DNA of 64,000 nucleotides from Inia geoffrensis (taxonomy: Eukaryota > Chordata > Mammalia > Artiodactyla > Iniidae): the NCBI GenBank assembly GCA_036417435.1, contig JAZAQT010000377.1, forward strand, positions 116,001-180,000, given 5' to 3'. The notes beneath the pieces are model-generated. The model searched no databases. It was given only the letters and a program-made list of their open reading frames with translations, and had not been told where the DNA came from. Numbering within the stretch: the stretch's first letter is position 1; every line of letters starts with the position of its first letter. A program made the translations under genes and the position numbers. This document shows, in pieces, positions 12,138 through 22,500 of this stretch.

Positions 12138-14003
12138 ACATTTACATAGGTAGGATCTTGAAACCTAGGATATGATGTAGGGCTTTTGTGTAACCATTCT
12201 AGGTAAGGAGTAGCAGTTTCCACTGCTAAGACTTCTTGTTTAGACGCAAATGCTTTCCAAAGTATGAAGATTATTAGCATTACTGCTGCTACTGAGATGA
12301 ATGAGCCTAAAGACAAAATACTTCATGTTGTGTGTGCCTCAGGGTACTCAGACATCCCTGAGAGGCCAAGAAAGTGCTGCAGGAAGTCATATTTACTACT
12401 ACAAATATACTTGTAAAGTGAATTTTTGCTCATGCTGAGTTAACTGTATAACCTGAGAATAGTGGGAATCAGTGTAGGAAACCTCCTATAATAGTGAAGG
12501 CTGCTCCCATGGACATTAGGTCATGGAAGTGTGCTACTACCTGTATCCTAGAGAACAATGTCTGGGGATGAGTTGGCTAAGATGATTCCTGTCAAACCAC
12601 CTACTGTAAAAAAAAAAAAAAAAAAAACAAAACCTAAGCCTAAAACTCATAATATAGTGGGAGGTCATACAGTATTACCTCCGTGAACAGTTGCTAACCA
12701 GGGACTTCCCTGGTGACGCAGTGGTTAGGAATTCGCCTGCCAATGCAGGGGACATGGGTTCGAGCCTTTGTCTGGGAAGATTCCACATGTCGCAGAGCAA
12801 AAAGCCCACACGACACAACTACTGAGCCTGGCTTCTAGAGCCCGCAAGCCACAACTACTGAAGCCTACGCACCTTAGGGACCGTGCTTTGCAACGAGAGA
12901 AGCCACTGCAATGAAAAGGCTGGGCACCACAACAAAGAGTAGCTGTCGCTCATCGCAAGCAGATAAAGCCCACGTGCAGCAACCAAGACCCAACGCAGCC
13001 AAAAAAAAAAAAGAAGAAAAGAAAAATTAAAGAAAGAGTTGCTCAACAGCTAGATACTTTTACTTCTGTAGGAATAGAAGTAATTTCGGTAACTGATGCA
13101 AAGTATGCTCCTGAGTTGACAGCTATCCCTATGGTAAACATATGATTGGTCCACAAGAGAAATCCTAAGAAGCCAGTAGACATGACTCATACTATTCCCA
13201 AATAGCTGAAATGCACTTTTTGTCCTAAATAGTATGTAATGATATGTGAGTTTATAACAAACCCCGGTAGGCCATGAATGCAGACTTCAGGGTGACCGAA
13301 GAATCAAAACAGGTGTTGGTATAGGATCCAGTCTCCTCCTGAAGGGTCAAAGAAAGTAGTGCTTAGATTTCTATCTCTTAACAGTATGGCAATTCTGGCT
13401 GCTCGGACTGACACTGGTAATTATAGTAATATGGCTATAGTTGGGGAAGATTAAACTAATAGTGGTGTTTGGTATTGGGATGTGACTGCTGGTTTTGTAT
13501 GAAAGACTATAGTAATAAAAGTAATAATATCAAGAGTTATAGAGACACGGGCTAAATGTAAGAAGAAAATGGTTAGGTCGACAGAGGCTCCTGCGTGGAT
13601 CAGATTGTAGGCTAGAACTGAATATGGGATTCCACTGGTACCAGAACCTGCTTCTACTATTGGTGATATGAGTAGGAATAAGAATGATGGGGGAAGTCGT
13701 CAAAATTTTACATGATTTTTTGGGGGAAATGGTACCTCAAGTGTCCGAGTTGTCAGTGGGACAAGTCAGTTTGCAAACCCTGCAATCCTAATGGGTACAA
13801 CTATAAAGAAAATTATTACAAGTGCAGGGACTGTTATGACTACCTTACAGATTTGGGCATCTCCAAGTAGCGCTCCAGGTTAGCATAGCTCAGCCTGCAT
13901 TAATATACTTAAGGTGCTGCCTGCTACTCCAGCTCAAGCACCAAATAGTAAATATAAAATGCCGACATCTTTGTGATTTGTTGAAAATAATCAGCAGTGT
14001 ATG
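12131..14003 (-). pseudogene. MT-CO1: COX1 pseudogene (NUMT), SINE-interrupted
   Basis: The C-terminus is clear: [20 protein letters not shown] then [20 protein letters not shown], ending in a [12 protein letters not shown] tail. The N-terminus near 14000 reads FIHC-LFSTNHKDVG with TGA at the Trp codon, as expected from the mitochondrial code. The gene is split by a SINE at 12701-13036. A homopolymer of about 20 T on the minus strand (12607-12627) sits in the FxxLFTVGGLTGI region. The 1.55 kb length is preserved once the SINE is removed. Non-functional in the nucleus. Confidence 0.93.
12701..13036 (+). repeat. CHR-type SINE inserted in NUMT COX1
   Basis: Begins GGGACTTCCCTGGTGACGCAG with B-box GGGTTCGAGCC and runs through CCACAACTACTGAGCCTGG to CCCAACGCAGCC plus an A-rich tail. 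The short repeats AGTTGCTAAC (12689) and AGTTGCTCAAC (13037) look like its target-site duplication. It postdates the NUMT. Confidence 0.92.
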
Positions 14004-14006
14004 AAC

Positions 14007-14074
14007 AGAGGTAAAAAGACTGAGCTAGCATTCGACTGTAAATGTAAAGACAGAGGTTGAGCCCTCTTTCTCAC
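14007..14074 (+). pseudogene. MT-TY: mt tRNA-Tyr remnant
   Basis: GGTAAAAAGACTGAGCTAGC followed by GACTGTAAATGTAAAGACAG matches mitochondrial tRNA-Tyr in the expected orientation, next to the COX1 start. Confidence 0.85.
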
Positions 14075-14145
14075 AAACCCTGTGGTGAATCAACAAATTG
14101 AATTGTAACATCAGAGAAGCAGCTTAAACTCCTGCCGATGATTTT
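14075..14145 (+). pseudogene. MT-TC: mt tRNA-Cys remnant
   Basis: CCCTGTGGTGAATCAACAAATTG and GAAGCAGCTTAAACTCCTGCC fit mitochondrial tRNA-Cys. The adjacent light-strand-origin hairpin (14141-14180) is too degraded to form a clear stem. Confidence 0.8.
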
Positions 14146-14180
14146 CCTGCCTTTTTTCTCTTTCTCAAATGAAGCAGAAG

Positions 14181-14252
14181 CAGACTGAAGCCAGTTGACT
14201 AGAGGACTGGCCTGTTAACTAAAGTTTCCTGGGGTTAAGACTCATTAATCTC
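14181..14252 (+). pseudogene. MT-TN: mt tRNA-Asn remnant
   Basis: ACTGAAGCCAGTTGACTAGA and CTGTTAACTAAAGTTTCCTG match mitochondrial tRNA-Asn (anticodon region GTT) in the WANCY cluster order. Confidence 0.85.
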
Positions 14253-14321
14253 GTAAAGATTTGGCTGAATTACAATGTTTGCTTTGCATTCAATTGATGT
14301 AGGATGAAGTCTTGCAATCCT
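14253..14321 (+). pseudogene. MT-TA: mt tRNA-Ala remnant
   Basis: GATTTGGCTGAATTACAATG, then TTTGCATTCAATTGATGTAG and AGTCTTGCAATCC, match mitochondrial tRNA-Ala. Confidence 0.87.
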
Positions 14322-14322
14322 T

Positions 14323-14391
14323 ATATTTAGGAATTAAGTAACTTTTACTTGTTTAGGGTTATGAAAGCTCTTGGTCTGAACTAACCTAAAC
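14323..14391 (-). pseudogene. MT-TW: mt tRNA-Trp remnant
   Basis: The reverse complement reads AGGAGTTTAGGTTAGTTCAG then ACCAAGAGCTTTCATAACCC, the mitochondrial tRNA-Trp pattern between ND2 and tRNA-Ala. Confidence 0.87.
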
Positions 14392-15394
14392 TCCTAGTCC
14401 GGCACGGATAGAATGGGTGTTATGTGTAGTAACCGTGTGGATATTATGATTGGTAATGATACGAAGGTTATTTCTTTGTATGCTCAAATTGTTTTATTTT
14501 TGTGTTGTTTAATGAAGGGAACGTAGTGATGTGGAGTATATTAGCTGCAAGTAGAAATATATGTTGAGGACTGCTATGATGTCTATTAGTGTTGGTAGAA
14601 GGATGTTATCATTTTTGTTATCTCTTGGATAATTACTCATTTGGGTAAAAACCATGATAGTGATGGGTGATGTCCTAATGATACTATAATGGTGAGGAAA
14701 AGGGTTGTGATGGGAGGTGTTTTACCTCATATGTGTGATAATGATACTCTTTTAGTACATGATCTGGGCATAAATAAGAAGAAGAGGGTGTTGTTATGCT
14801 ATAAATTAGTATGTTTAGGATTGTTATAATTGGAATATACTTTATAATAGCTGTTATTTATCCTATATGGGCAATTGATGAGGAGGGTGTAATTTTTTCC
14901 AGGTGAGTATGGCTAAGTCTGCCTCAGCCTCCAGTTATGATTTATAATATCACTATGGTTAATAGTATATATAGGTTGATGGATGGTGACATGTGGGATA
15001 AGACTGATAGTGGTGCACTTTTGTCATGTAAATAGCATCAGGCCTGCTGTTCATGGGATGCCTTGTGTGACTTCAGACACTCAGAAGTGAAATGGGGAAA
15101 GTCCTACTTTTGTGACAAGGGCGATTGTCATGAGGGTGGATGCTACTGGATTAAAGATTTTTGTTATTCTTTGTGTCCTTTGACCAGAGTATATGAGATT
15201 AATGATAGTAGCCATTATAAGTAGTATTGATGTGGTGGATTGTTTTAGGAAATATTTGTTGCATGCTTCTGTAGCTTATGGGTTCATGTTTTTTATTAGA
15301 ATGGGGATACCATTAACCAGTGTGAGCTTGTTATACAATTATGTTTCCTGAGAAAATGGTCAGTAAAATGATAGTAAAAACAATGAGAGTTTAT
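14392..15394 (-). pseudogene. MT-ND2: ND2 pseudogene (NUMT)
   Basis: The stretch between tRNA-Trp and tRNA-Met has ND2 length. The minus strand reads LIVFTIILLTIFSGNIIV near its 5' end and later a segment like [20 protein letters not shown] in a shifted frame, which corresponds to the ND2 MTIALxxKxGLxPFHFW region. Multiple indels and stops. Confidence 0.88.
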
Positions 15395-15463
15395 TAGTAC
15401 AGGAAGTATATACGACAACATTTGGTGGGTATGGGCCTGAAGCTTACTTAGAGAACCTTACTA
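15395..15463 (-). pseudogene. MT-TM: mt tRNA-Met remnant
   Basis: The plus strand TTAGTACAGGAAGTATATACG and GGTGGGTATGGGCCTGAAGC is the reverse complement of mitochondrial tRNA-Met, with the CAT anticodon within GGGCCCATACCC-like sequence. Confidence 0.87.
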
Positions 15464-15526
15464 TATAGCATGTGGTGTAAAGTGGTAGCATGGAGAATGT
15501 AAAATTCTTAGGAAGAATGCAATTCC
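15464..15526 (+). pseudogene. MT-TQ: mt tRNA-Gln remnant
   Basis: TATAGCATGTGGTGTAAAGT and TGGTAGCATGGAGAATG fit mitochondrial tRNA-Gln in its expected opposite orientation. The anticodon region is degraded. Confidence 0.78.
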
Positions 15527-15594
15527 AGGAATAAGAGCATTGAAACCTCTATGATTTACTCTATCAAAGTAACTCTTTTGTCAGACATATTTTT
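15527..15594 (-). pseudogene. MT-TI: mt tRNA-Ile remnant
   Basis: The reverse complement contains TATGTCTGACAAAAGAGTTA then CTTTGATAGAGTAAATCATA, a near-intact mitochondrial tRNA-Ile. Confidence 0.9.
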
Positions 15595-16543
15595 AAGTTT
15601 GTGGTGGGTTGCCTGGTATGATGACAGGTAGTGAAAAAAAACCCTCATGTATATAGGGCTAATGTTAGTAGTAAAAAACTTTTTATAAGAGATGTATACG
15701 TTGATCATATCAAAATTCTGGGTAGGATGCTCGAATTCATAGAAAGGAGATTGTTAGATGTGTTTTAATGATGACTTGGGCTGTATATAATTCTGGCACC
15801 TAGGGATTGTCGAATGCTCCTAAAAATAGATTGTTGTGGAAACGTTTATTATAAGGCAATTGACATATTCTCTAGGAAGGACGGGGGGAATGGGCCTGCT
15901 ACATTTTCTACATTGAAGACATATACAGGTTTTGATTCTACTTCTGTGAAATCAAGTGGGGCTTCATTGGCTTTCTGCTACTGAGGAGATAATCAAATTC
16001 TGGGGAGTGGTCAGGAGAAAATTAGTCATAGGTGTTCTCATGTAATAATTACTGTTGAAAGTGTAAATGATCCATTTATCAGTAAGACTGAGAATGGAAT
16101 AACTGCTACGTTACTTCATATGGGATTGTGTGTGCTACTGTCCCTAGAGCTCCAGTGAGTGAGGATTTTGAATGTGAAGCTCATCCAGATCAGAGGATGG
16201 AATAAATGGCTAGGTGTGATATGGCTAATATAAATAGTATGCCTACATTTATATTAATTAGTGGATAAGATACGGGAAGAGGAATTCAAGTTGTGAGAGA
16301 CAGGGCTAAAGCTAGCATTGGGGCAATAATATATAAATTGATGATGTCGATGGACATAGAGGTTCTTTAATAAGTAATTTGAAAGGCTCAGCAATGGTTT
16401 GTAATAATCCATGGGGGCTGATGATTTTGGGCCCTTTCTGGATTTGTATATAGCCTAGGATTTTCCATTTAGTTAATATGAGCAATGCTATGGTGAATTA
16501 AATTGGGTCATTTGTGAAAGAATGTTGATTATAAACATATTCT
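15595..16543 (-). pseudogene. MT-ND1: ND1 pseudogene (NUMT)
   Basis: The minus strand starts MFMINIL-like just after tRNA-Leu and continues through [15 protein letters not shown], the degraded RKVLGYMQxRKGPN region of ND1. The length agrees with the 957-bp gene. Stops and frameshifts throughout. Confidence 0.9.
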
Positions 16544-16617
16544 TAGGAAGAGGACTTGAACCCATGCAGATAAAGGTTTCAGTTTTACATAATTACCGGG
16601 CTCTGCCACCGTAACAA
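16544..16617 (-). pseudogene. MT-TL1: mt tRNA-Leu(UUR) remnant
   Basis: The plus strand AGGAAGAGGACTTGAACCCA and ACATAATTACCGGGCTCTGCC is the reverse complement of mitochondrial tRNA-Leu(UUR), between 16S rRNA and ND1. Confidence 0.92.
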
Positions 16618-17020
16618 ACCCGGTTTTACAGTAAGGTGTGTATAAATTAATTGAATGTAGATGTTATCATCATTTAGCTTGCAGACATTTTGTAAAGTAA
16701 GCCGTATTGCTCTTGTCCTTTCATACTGGAAGAAATCTGCAATAGACAGAAAGCAACCAGGATGACTCCAGTGTGAACTCAGATCATGTGAGACTTTAAT
16801 CGTTGAACAGACAGACAATTAATAGGAGTTATACCATTGAAATGTCGTGATCCAGCATGAGGGTCATAAACCATATTGCCGATATAAACTCCAGAATACA
16901 ATTACACTGTTATCCCTAGTAAAACTTGTTCCATTGATCAGTGTTTTTAAGAACAGGTGATTAAGCATTTTGACTAGCTGGTCTAAATTTTAATCACTCA
17001 GAGGTGGTTTTCTTATCCAA
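16618..17020 (-). pseudogene. MT-RNR2: Mitochondrial 16S rRNA 3' part
   Basis: The reverse complement carries landmarks of the large-subunit peptidyl-transferase end: AGGGATAACAGTGTAATTGT, TACGACCT-like GACCCTCATGCTGGATCACG and GTATGAAAGGACAAGAGCAA. About the last 400 bases of 16S are present, and similarity stops near 17020. Confidence 0.92.
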
Positions 17021-17035
17021 AAAATAAATGGCGCA

Positions 17036-17204
17036 CTGAGTCAAGGTGCACCGGCTTCAGTAATTGTGGCACAGAGGCTCAGTAGTTGTGGCCCACTGGT
17101 TTAGTTGCTCCGTGGAACGTGGTATCTTCCCAGACCAGGGATCGAACCTGTGTCCCCTGCATTGGCAGGCGAATTCTTAAGCACTGAATCAGCAGAGAAG
17201 TCCC
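17036..17204 (-). repeat. CHR-type SINE, 3' truncated, antisense
   Basis: Antisense SINE body with GATCGAACCTGTGTCCCCTGC and AGCAGAGAAGTCCC. It lies immediately beside the 16S end of the NUMT. The tail half is missing. Confidence 0.85.
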
Positions 17205-17374
17205 AGAATCACAGTTTCCCTTTAATATACCTTAAGCCCAAAGAATCCATGGAAAATTGTTACAGAAAATAAGACAATAAAATATTTTAAGGGGTATAAC
17301 AAAAACATATAGTACACAGTTCATATAGACACATCCCAAGCAGTTACAAAGTATATGAAAAGGGAGGCTGAAAT

Positions 17375-17600
17375 TTTATTTTATTTTTTATTATTTTTTT
17401 AACATCTTTATTGGAGTATAATTGCTTTACAATGATGTGTTATTTTCTACTTTATAACAAAGGGAATCAGTTATACATATGTATATGTTCCCATATTTCT
17501 TCCCCCTTGCATCTCCCTCCCTCCCACCGTCTCTATCCCACCCCTCTAGGTGGTCACAAAGCACCAAGCTGCTCTCCCTGTGCTATGCGGCTGAGGGAGG
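17375..17600 (-). repeat. L1 3' end, antisense
   Basis: AACATCTTTATTGGAGTATA, TTTATAACAAAGGGAATCAG and GGTGGTCACAAAGCACCAAG are typical of cetartiodactyl L1 3' ends read in reverse. The 17601-18000 stretch after it holds nothing recognisable. Confidence 0.8.
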
Positions 17601-17678
17601 CTGCAGTTTTAAAAGAAGAAGATGAATTATACACACAAACTCCCAATATTTCCTGAAACATTGCAATCTGAAACCCTA

Positions 17679-17849
<171 letters not shown>

Positions 17850-18016
17850 TCACTCTTCTTGAGAGACATCTATGGTCATATCCTGGAATGTCAGTAGTCC
17901 CTGAAATTAAAGGTACACATGCCATGTGGCCACAGGAAGACTTCATAATGTGACCCAAGAAGAAAACAGCAAGTTAAGAGATCTGGTTTTAATTTAGAAG
18001 AGTGTCTTCAGTTATC

Positions 18017-18018
<2 letters not shown>

Positions 18019-18084
<66 letters not shown>
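18019..18084. repeat. (AT)n microsatellite
   Basis: An uninterrupted ATATAT run of about 66 bases. Likely polymorphic. Confidence 0.97.
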
Positions 18085-18090
<6 letters not shown>

Positions 18091-18629
18091 AAGTAACTTT
18101 CTCTACTTATTTCTAGCTACAAGAAAAGAGTATGGCATGTGATTCACAAAACCAGTATAGAGACTATACTTATCTGAAAAAGAAATGATAAAATGATGGT
18201 TTCAACACAGGCATATGCATTTTTGAATGTTTTCTTTATATCAAATTGGATAAAATGTGTGTATTTCTCAGAAAAGACATGTCGAGGTAGAAATGTACCT
18301 TTCAACTATTCTTGGGTACACAAGTACACTGGGGAGATTGTAAAAGTGCAGTTTGTGATTCAGTAGGTCCGGTGGGCCTGATTTCCATTTTTTTAGCAAG
18401 CTCATTTTTAACTAGTGAGGCCACAGTCTCTGATCCATTAAGAACAATTGTGAATAGCAGAGACATAATTAGAAAGGTAAAAATTCATAGTTAACTTTGA
18501 ACTTAAAGTGTTTTATGGATTTTACGCCTTTTATAGGACAGTAAGCACAGCAGCAGCAGTCATTTGTGAATATTTACTACAGACCGTGTATCTTTCTAAC
18601 TTTTTTGTGTAGGATTCCAGGAAAAAGAC
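18085..18629. other. No recognised feature
   Basis: AT-rich sequence without an exon or repeat I can name. A MIR-like phrase (GATTGTAAAAGTGCAGTTTG) is too weak to call. Confidence 0.5.
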
Positions 18630-19280
18630 CTGGGCTGCGGTAACAGTGGGGGTCCCCCAGGCCGGGCCGACCCTCCAGGAACCCCTACGGGGCCCTGCGC
18701 TCCTGGCGGCTCCCTCCACCGGCGCCCCCCTTCCTCCCGGAAAGCCTCGGGGCAGATCGGTCCCACACCCTGCGCCCAGAACCGAGCGCGCGTTTCCGCA
18801 GAGCTGGAACTCTCGCAGCTCGGGGTCTCTTCCTTCCGCCGTCACGGAACTCCCCGGAGGCCGAGGGGAGGGCGGCCGCACTGAGGCTGTCGGTTCTGGA
18901 GCGGCCCCGACGGCCGAAGCCGCGACAGTCGTGGGGACGGCGGACCGGGTAAGTGGGCGCCGACCCTCTGCCTGATCCGGTGCCCGGGCGGCAGCGCAAG
19001 ACCAGCTTCTGAGGGACAGGGGTTCGCTGCCACCCGCTGCTGCTGTGCAGAAAGTGCGGCCCCCAGCGTCTGGTCCTGGGGAACTTGGGTACCTCCTCTC
19101 CCCCCTGCCTTCGGCCTGGCTCGCGGGGCCGGTGGGGCGTGGGGAGCGGGTCGTCCTGAGCGTCCTGAGAGGAAACGGGGCAATGGTGGAGCAGGGTCCG
19201 GCTGCAGCCTCAGCGCCCCTCCTCCCGACTGCGGGGAAAGCGGCTGAAAACTCCTCCCGACACTCGTAGGCCCCTTATTC
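18630..19280. promoter_or_regulatory. CpG island, orphan promoter/first-exon candidate
   Basis: GC content and CpG density jump sharply here against AT-rich flanks (GGCGCCCCCC, GAGCGCGCG, GGCGGCCGC, CCCCGACGGCCGAAGCCGCG). A consensus donor GGACCGG/GTAAGTGG at about 18949 on the plus strand could end a non-coding first exon. Several overlapping open frames exist on both strands, as expected in GC-rich DNA; I recognise none. Position upstream of the LRRC37 LRR exons (23.8 kb) is compatible with a promoter for that remnant, but I see no similarity to the LRRC37 5' end at 50.6-50.8 kb. Confidence 0.65.
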
Positions 19281-20254
19281 AGCCGAGTCCCTCTGAGCTC
19301 CTTCCTCCCTGAGCTACAGTATCGGAGGGAGGGGACAGGGCAGGGGTCTGGCGCAGGTATTGGGGAACATTAAAAGGTGATTGTTAACTCAGGAAGACCA
19401 GCTCTCCCAACGTGAGGAATGTAGCGCTTTTCTTTGTATACGAAGATGCCAGAGTCTGGGCTCACTGAAATCCTTCCTTTCATATGCACCTCAGCTCTCT
19501 GGGGCCTGCATTCTCTATTTGCATATCCTGAATTACTCAGAGCCCGCGGCTCACACTGGAGGGCTGCAAGTGCTGATGACTGTGACATACTTTGTTTACT
19601 GAGCTGGCAAGAAATATTCCATTTCTCACAGGCTTGAGGGGCAGACAGTGAAAAAGAGTCGGAGAATCTCACTCAGCATGTACTTTGGTTTACATATAGA
19701 TAATATTTATACTTAACTGTGCTAATAGAGGTTCTCAAGTCCCATCAACTTGTACTACTGCCCTCTACGTATTCATTTCATCAATATCATAAGATCAATG
19801 CCTATAGAATTGACTTAATCCATTTAAATAGGATAATGATTTTTAAAGGAAACATAATAGAAATATAACAACAAAACCTTTACCACTAAAGGCTGGGTGT
19901 GGAACAACCTAAATAAATGTTCCATTGTTAAAATATTGACAGATGTATTCAATAGAAATATCAACAAAAATGACAAATAATAAGGTCAGCAGAATGTTAA
20001 AATGTTCTATCTTTATCATTAAAGTGGCAGAAAATCATTTATTAGTAGGCACTGGGGGCAGGAGATGCCTGATTTTATATCTTTGTCATGTTTGTACAGT
20101 TGTTTCAACAAGTAACTTAAAGACAAACTGGAAAAACAAGGACGTTTGTGCCTGAGATCATGTTGATGTGAAACCGGGGATGGCCACCTTGTGCCAGGTG
20201 AGTTAAGTTTAGGTGGCAGGTAGACTGCAGAGCTCCTGAGAAGCAAGGGTTGTA
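19281..20254. other. No recognised gene
   Basis: Non-coding sequence of intermediate composition. Short open frames at 19370-19670 on both strands lack family motifs or splice support. Confidence 0.5.
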
Positions 20255-21070
20255 ATTTTTCTGCTGGGTGCCCCTTAGGTTCTGTAACTTGACTGATTGT
20301 GAGTCATGTTTCAGGGATCTCTATTCTATTCCAGTGATCTTTGAGTCTGTTTTTGCTTCCGTCCAATTTACTTTGATTACTGTCGCTTTGCAGTATAATC
20401 TGAAGTCAAGGTGCATGATGCCTCCAGCTCTGTTCTTTCTCAAGATTGTTTGGCTATTTGGGGTCTTTGTGTTTCTATAGAAATTTTAAAATTGCTTTTT
20501 CAAGTTCTGTGAAAATGCTTTGTTATTCTGATAGGGATTGCATTAAATCTGTAGATTGTCTTTGGTAGTATGGTTATTTTAACAGTATTAATTCTTCCAG
20601 TCCATGCACCTGCTATATTTTCCCATCTTTTTCTGTTGCCCTCAACTTCTTTTACCAATGGTTGGTAGATTTCTGAGTACATTTCTTTTACCTGCTTAGG
20701 GGTGTTTGTTCCTAAATATCTTACTGTTTTTGGTGTGATTGCATATGGCATTGTTTTCTTAATTTTTTTCTTTCTGACAGCTTTGAGTTTTGTTTTTTCT
20801 TCTTTTTCTAATTCCTTCAGGTGTAATGTTAGGTTGTTTATTTGATATCTTTCTTGTTTCCTAAGAACAAGCTTGTATCACTATAACTTCTCCCTGTGAA
20901 CTGCATTGGCTGTGTCCCATAGATTTTGGATCATTGTGTTTTCATTTTCATTTGTCTTGGGTATTTTTAGAATCCCTCTTTAATTTCTTCCGTGTTCCTT
21001 TCTTCCCCTTTTCTTCCTGTCATCTGTGATGTGAGGACTATCTTTAATATTATGTTTGGATTTCTTTCAG

Positions 21071-21112
<42 letters not shown>

Positions 21113-22500
21113 GTGTGTGTGTGATTATTTAAGTTGTTGAGCTCTTAATTTCACATGGACACTAACAACCCTGCACTGTTACTCTGCTCCCTCAGAGTTA
21201 CTGAATTTGACCTTATATTTTACATCTACTGGTTTTGTGTGCCCCTGAACTTTCTTATTTTGAATATAGATGATTTTATTACTGTTTTCTTTCATCCTTC
21301 CCATTAGCTATGTACATGGTTGATTTCCTGCCTTTGTTGAATATTTACCTTATCCATTGAGGTTTTTCCTTTAGTAAGTTTCCTTTCCTAATTTTTATGT
21401 TTCAGTCGTGGCCTTTTCTTTTTCACTGAGAAAAGCCCCTTTAAAATTTCTCATAAAGCTGGTTTGGCGATACTGAGCTGTTTTAGTTTTGCTTCTCTGT
21501 AAAACTATAGATCTCACCATCAAATCTGAAGGAGAGCCTTGCTGGGTAGAGTATTTTTAGTTATAGGCTTTTCCCTTTCAGGACTTTAAATATACCATGC
21601 CATTCCCTTCTGGCATGCAGAGGTTATCCTGAAAAGTCAGCTGATAACTTTATGCAAGTTCCCACGTTTGTAACTTGACGCTTTTCCTTCGCTCCTTTTA
21701 ATAGTGTCTTTTTATATTTATTTTTTTGCCATTTTAATTACAATAAGTCTTGTTGTGGTCCTCTTTGGGTTGATCCGGTTTTGCCCTTACTGTGTTTACT
21801 GGACATCGATGTCTGTTTTCTTTCCCAGGTTATGGAAGTTTTCAGCTTTTATGTCTTCAGGTTTGTTCTACACTGCTTTTTCTTTCCTTTTTTGCTTCTG
21901 GGACCAATATGTTGCAAATATTAGTACACTTGATGTTGTTTCACAGGTCTGTTCAACTTTCCTCATTTCATTTTAATCTGTTGTTTTACCGTTCATCTTC
22001 AGTGATTGCCAGTACTCTGTCCTTCAGTTTTCTGATTCATTCCTCTGTATCACTTAGTTTACAGTAGTTTCCTTTTAGTGTATTTTTCATTTTAGTTATT
22101 GTATTCCTCACCTCTGTTTTGTTGTTCTTTAATGGTCTAACTCTTTTTTAAAAAAAATCTAACTTCTTGCTTTGGTCATGGGTTCTTCTGAGTTCTTTGA
22201 TCATCTTTAGAGTCCTTACTTGAACTCTTTGTTGAGGAGATTGGCTGTCTCCACTTCACTCAGATCTTCTGAGCTCTTACCTTGTTCCTTCATTTGGATC
22301 ATGTTTCTGTGTCATGTCATTTTTCTTAACTTGTTGTTTTTATTGCTATATATGTAGTAGGTTCTTTACCTTTCCTGACCTTGGAGAAGTGGCTTTTTGT
22401 ATGAGGGGTCCTCTGTGTCCCAGGAGCCCACTGTCCCCTAGTCACTAGAACTATATGTTCTAGGTGTACCCCCTATGTGGGCTGCTTGGGCTGTTCTGTT
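20255..22500 (-). repeat. Degraded L1, antisense (ORF2 and upstream)
   Basis: The minus strand 20500-20751 encodes a broken ORF2 segment (KTVRYLGTNTPKQVKEMYSE, then GRINTVKITILPKTIYRFNA). The region 21420-22280 carries common L1 antisense phrases (CTTGCTGGGTAGAGTATTTT, CAGCTGATAACTTTATG). A (GT)n microsatellite lies inside. No intact ORF. Confidence 0.88.
21069..21123. repeat. (GT)n microsatellite
   Basis: A GTGTGT run of about 54 bases with one GC interruption, inside the L1. Confidence 0.95.

Larger units (their letters stand above)
11354..17020 (-). pseudogene. NUMT: collinear mitochondrial DNA insertion
   Basis: The minus strand reads, in mitochondrial order, 16S rRNA 3' part, tRNA-Leu(UUR), ND1, tRNA-Ile, -Gln, -Met, ND2, tRNA-Trp, -Ala, -Asn, -Cys, -Tyr, COX1, tRNA-Ser(UCN), tRNA-Asp and most of COX2. 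tRNA orientations match the mammalian mitogenome. After removing one inserted SINE the length is about 5.3 kb, which fits uninterrupted mtDNA of that span. All protein frames carry indels and standard-code stops, so this is an old dead insertion. The left edge abuts the end of segmental-duplication copy 1. The right edge lies within 20 bases of a SINE at 17036. Copy 2 lacks it. Confidence 0.96.

Noticed and set aside
12131..12316. Small membrane protein
   Set aside because: It is the COX1 C-terminus of the NUMT; no nuclear promoter, and the rest of the gene is broken.
14141..14180. Functional mitochondrial light-strand origin
   Set aside because: Only a degraded pyrimidine/purine tract remains between the tRNA-Cys and tRNA-Asn remnants, with no clean stem-loop.
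18019..18084. Possible structured or regulatory AT element
   Set aside because: A plain dinucleotide microsatellite explains it.
18646..19183. Overlapping GC-rich open frames on both strands
   Set aside because: Long frames are expected by chance in CpG islands, and no recognisable protein domain is visible.
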